The position numbers and the translations under genes were made by a program. A DNA stretch of 6,573 nucleotides from Acidobacteriota bacterium. GTDB taxonomy: Bacteria; Acidobacteriota; Blastocatellia; RBC074. The stretch spans positions 1 through 6,573 of the forward strand of contig JAGNMH010000319.1 in the NCBI GenBank assembly GCA_017991275.1, in the 5' to 3' direction. Each line of letters begins with the position of its first letter. Position 1 is the stretch's first letter. The notes under the pieces were generated by a model. That model worked only from the letters and a program-made list of their open reading frames with translations. It had not been told where the DNA came from and did not search any database. Of the stretch, positions 4,322 through 6,573 are shown one piece after another.

Positions 4322-6573
4322 TTATTTGATTGGCACTGGCGTGTCGCCAGTCGAACCGAGCGAGCGCGTCAAAGTACTGCCGTCGCGGCTTAACCTGGCC
4401 AACCAATTGCTATTGCCAGGACGCCAGACGGCTACATCAGCCTTGCCGTCTCCATCGTAATCTCCGGTCATTGGCACATCTCCGGCTACTCCCAGATTGA
4501 TCATTTGAATTGAGTCGTTACTGCTACGGATGATGTACCAGAAACCATCTGATGGTCTCCATACGGCGATGTCTGCTTTGCCATCGCCGTCAAAATCCGC
4601 CGATATGGGAATGTCGGTCGCGTAACCCCAAACCTTGATCTGATAAGCTCCGGTTGAGTTGAATTTGATGAACCAGGTTCCGGTCGAGCGCCTGAAGACT
4701 GCGAAATCGGCTTTGCTGTCCCCATCGAAATCGCCAAGCACGGGTACGTCCAGATACGGCGCAAAGCTGTAACCCCACATTTCCTTGCGAGTCGCTCCGT
4801 CCGAACTTTGCTGAACATACCAATACCCTTCGGCTCCACGCCAAACCGCCAGATCAGTGATTCCGTCACCATCGTAATCGGCGGGGACAGGTTCGTCTGA
4901 TCCCAATCCCCACTGTTTGATGATGGTCTTGCCGTCACTGCTTTGTTTGATCTGCCAGGTGGCATTGCTGCGACGGAAGATGGCGGTGTCGGTTATGCCA
5001 TCGCCGTCATAATCGCCGGAAACCGCCACATCTTTCTGCGAATCGCCCAACCGCAATCCGCTGTTTACGGTTTGCAACTTGCCTGTGCTGCTTTCCAGTA
5101 TCAGCCAACTGCTGCTTTGACCTCGCCAGACAGTCATATCGCTGATGCCGTCACCATCGAAATCACTGACGGATCGCAACAATGTCGGAGCCGGTAAATT
5201 GTAGTTATTACCATTACCGCCTTTGTGAATGACTATGTTACCGCCGCCCAAAACCGTGGTCGGATTGCTGCTGTCCGGCGCGTTGAACAGGTTGTCGTAA
5301 ACCAGACCGCCGCCGGAGTTATCCCAAATCTTCATTCGGAGTTTGTCCTGGCCGCCGCCGCCGCTGATTTGCCCGTCAATGGCCGTCAGAATGAAGCGGT
5401 AATCGCCGGTGTTATTGATCGTGCCGGAGCCTTTGAACTGCGCTCGTGCGCCGGAAACGACCAGCCATTCATACACCGTGCTTTTGAAGTTCATGTTGGC
5501 GGCCTTGAGCTGAAACTCGGTTTCGCCATCGGGAACGCTGCTGCCTTTTTTGTACTTCGAGACAAATCCAAAAGTGGCTTTGCCTGTCAGCGAAGGATTA
5601 GGAACATACGCGCCCGCCGGAGAATCAATCCAGCCGCCGCCAGTTACGAACCCGCCGTCCGGGTCGTAAACCACTACGAACGCATCCAGCCCGCCAACGA
5701 CATTGGCCGAACCGCTGCCTCCGCAGTTGTCATTGACCGTCAACGACACAAGATAAACTCCCGGAGTGGGGAAGGAATACGAAGCCGTCACGGTTTTCAG
5801 CGTTTGGTTGACCGTTCCCGCCACGGTTGTGCTGTCGAACGTCCAGTTGGCGGAATGCGTCCCGGTGTTGTCCGTGTAACTGCCCGTGAATGTCACCGCC
5901 GTGTTGATCGGGAAGAGCGAGCCGCTGGCCGGGCCAGTGATGCTGACAACCGGATTGGGATTCGTCACCGTCACCTTTTGCTGGCAAGTGCCAGTGTTCC
6001 CTGATGAATCAGTCGCCGACCAGGTGATGGTGGTTACGCCAACCGGATACGCCGCGCTCAGTGGTTGACTGTCGCTGCGTGTGCCTGTTGCTGTCAGAGT
6101 TCCGCCGCAATTATCAACCGCCGTCGCAGTTCCCAGGCTAACGCCCGAAGCCGCGCACGTGCCAGTGGTGTTGTTGGTCACGGTGTTGACGTTGGCCGGA
6201 CAGGATACCGTTGGAGCTTCGTTGTCGTTGACCGTAACGGTGAACGAACAGCTTGGCCCGGCGGTTGTGTTGCAAGTGATCGTCGTCGTTCCAATCGCAA
6301 ACATCGAACCCGAAGCCGGTGTGCAAGTCACCGTTCCGCATCCAGTCGCAGTCGGAGTCGAGTAAGTTGCATTCGCTCCGCATTGGCCGGGATTGTTGTT
6401 GACGGTGATGTTGCCAGGACAACTGATGGTGCAGGCCGAAGCGACCGTCACCGTGAACGAACAACTGCCGGAATTGCCGGAGGTGTCGCTGGCCGAACAA
6501 GTCACCGTCGTTACGCCAATCGGGAAGCTGGTTCCGGAAGCTGGCGAACAAGTCACTGTGCGCGCTCCGTCGC
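4322..6573 (-). CDS. Large modular surface/secreted protein (HYR, PKD, FG-GAP-like repeats), C-terminal part
   Basis: The frame is open from the window edge to a TAA at 4322-4324, so the N-terminus and any signal peptide are missing. The in-frame GTG at 6554-6556 falls inside an HYR domain and is not a start. Counting residues from that GTG, the order is: end of an HYR domain (1-40); a second HYR (41-112) and a third (113-199), with paired cysteines and SxDxSGNxG motifs; a PKD-like Ig fold (about 200-297, SYSFPTPGVYLVSLTV); a conserved post-PKD module (about 298-445) opening with YDPDGGFVTGGGWIDSPAGAY; and six FG-GAP/VCBS-like repeats (about 460-744). The repeats carry D-x-D-G-D-x-x-x-D calcium loops and probably form a beta-propeller. 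Family knowledge points to an extracellular adhesion or matrix protein; the exact role is unknown. No LPxTG or other sorting signal is seen at the C-terminus (DTPVPIK). Confidence 0.9.
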   Translation of the reverse strand, partial: DGARTVTCSPASGTSFPIGVTTVTCSASDTSGNSGSCSFTVTVASACTISCPGNITVNNNPGQCGANATYSTPTATGCGTVTCTPASGSMFAIGTTTITCNTTAGPSCSFTVTVNDNEAPTVSCPANVNTVTNNTTGTCAASGVSLGTATAVDNCGGTLTATGTRSDSQPLSAAYPVGVTTITWSATDSSGNTGTCQQKVTVTNPNPVVSITGPASGSLFPINTAVTFTGSYTDNTGTHSANWTFDSTTVAGTVNQTLKTVTASYSFPTPGVYLVSLTVNDNCGGSGSANVVGGLDAFVVVYDPDGGFVTGGGWIDSPAGAYVPNPSLTGKATFGFVSKYKKGSSVPDGETEFQLKAANMNFKSTVYEWLVVSGARAQFKGSGTINNTGDYRFILTAIDGQISGGGGQDKLRMKIWDNSGGGLVYDNLFNAPDSSNPTTVLGGGNIVIHKGGNGNNYNLPAPTLLRSVSDFDGDGISDMTVWRGQSSSWLILESSTGKLQTVNSGLRLGDSQKDVAVSGDYDGDGITDTAIFRRSNATWQIKQSSDGKTIIKQWGLGSDEPVPADYDGDGITDLAVWRGAEGYWYVQQSSDGATRKEMWGYSFAPYLDVPVLGDFDGDSKADFAVFRRSTGTWFIKFNSTGAYQIKVWGYATDIPISADFDGDGKADIAVWRPSDGFWYIIRSSNDSIQMINLGVAGDVPMTGDYDGDGKADVAVWRPGNSNWLARLSRDGSTLTRSLGSTGDTPVPIK
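4325..5179 (-). repeat. Six degenerate in-frame tandem repeats encoding FG-GAP/VCBS-like blades
   Basis: Six calcium-loop cores D[FY]DGD(G/S)(I/K)xD are encoded at 5138-5164, 4988-5014, 4853-4879, 4706-4732, 4571-4597 and 4436-4462. Their spacing is 50, 45, 49, 45 and 45 residues. Each is followed by a blade motif of the type A-V-W/F-R-x-x-x-x-x-W. The fourth copy has Ser in place of the second loop Gly (DFDGDSKAD). The protein ends just after the strand that would lead into a seventh loop (TGDTPVPIK), which suggests that this last strand closes the propeller. Confidence 0.85.

Noticed and set aside
5225..6004. A 259-codon open frame on the plus strand
   Set aside because: It is antisense to the HYR/PKD gene, whose frame shows clear domains. 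The plus-strand product is Arg/Ala/Val-rich with no family pattern and no Shine-Dalgarno.
6554..6556. GTG as the start of the surface-protein gene
   Set aside because: The frame remains open upstream to the window edge (D-G-A-R-T before it) and the GTG falls inside an HYR domain, so the gene is partial.
1..6573. A novel defence, phage or mobile system
   Set aside because: No integrase, transposase, toxin-antitoxin pair, nuclease or attachment-site duplication is visible; genes are housekeeping, small conserved unknowns or a surface protein.

Overview
This window looks like chromosomal DNA from an Acidobacteriota bacterium, probably close to Blastocatellia. That placement is an inference. It rests on moderate GC, on the order M50 protease - trpS - (Nudix) - scpA, and on a large surface protein joining HYR, PKD, a VTGGGWI-type module and FG-GAP-like repeats. 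No marker gene fixes the taxon.

At 1-3805 there is a minus-strand run of seven genes, read from right to left: a DinB-fold protein, a small lysine-rich protein, a DUF4031 protein, an M50/site-2-type membrane protease, tryptophanyl-tRNA synthetase (trpS), a Nudix hydrolase and the N-terminal part of scpA (cut by the window edge). The first three genes overlap or nearly touch, and the M50 gene and trpS are 18 bases apart. Looser joints carry signals: a possible internal promoter and a clear Shine-Dalgarno before the M50 gene, and a 27-bp palindromic repeat between trpS and the Nudix gene. The set mixes housekeeping (translation, chromosome segregation, membrane proteolysis) with genes of unknown role, so it reads as a co-transcribed neighbourhood and not as one pathway.

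At about 3806-3926 two promoters diverge. One serves the DinB gene, apparently almost leaderless. The other serves a plus-strand gene for a two-repeat TPR protein (3927-4241).

At 4242-4321 a perfect 16-bp inverted repeat separates the convergent TPR and surface-protein genes and probably terminates transcription from both sides.

At 4322-6573, on the minus strand, lies the C-terminal part of a large, probably secreted modular protein. From N to C it has HYR domains, a PKD-like domain, a conserved post-PKD module and six FG-GAP/VCBS-like calcium-loop repeats. Its start and signal peptide are outside the window.

I found no CRISPR array, tRNA, rRNA, insertion sequence or defence system. No gene-free stretch exceeds 300 bases. 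The points most worth a second look are the shifted cysteine set in TrpRS, the palindromic repeat, the near-leaderless DinB promoter and the unnamed module in the surface protein.
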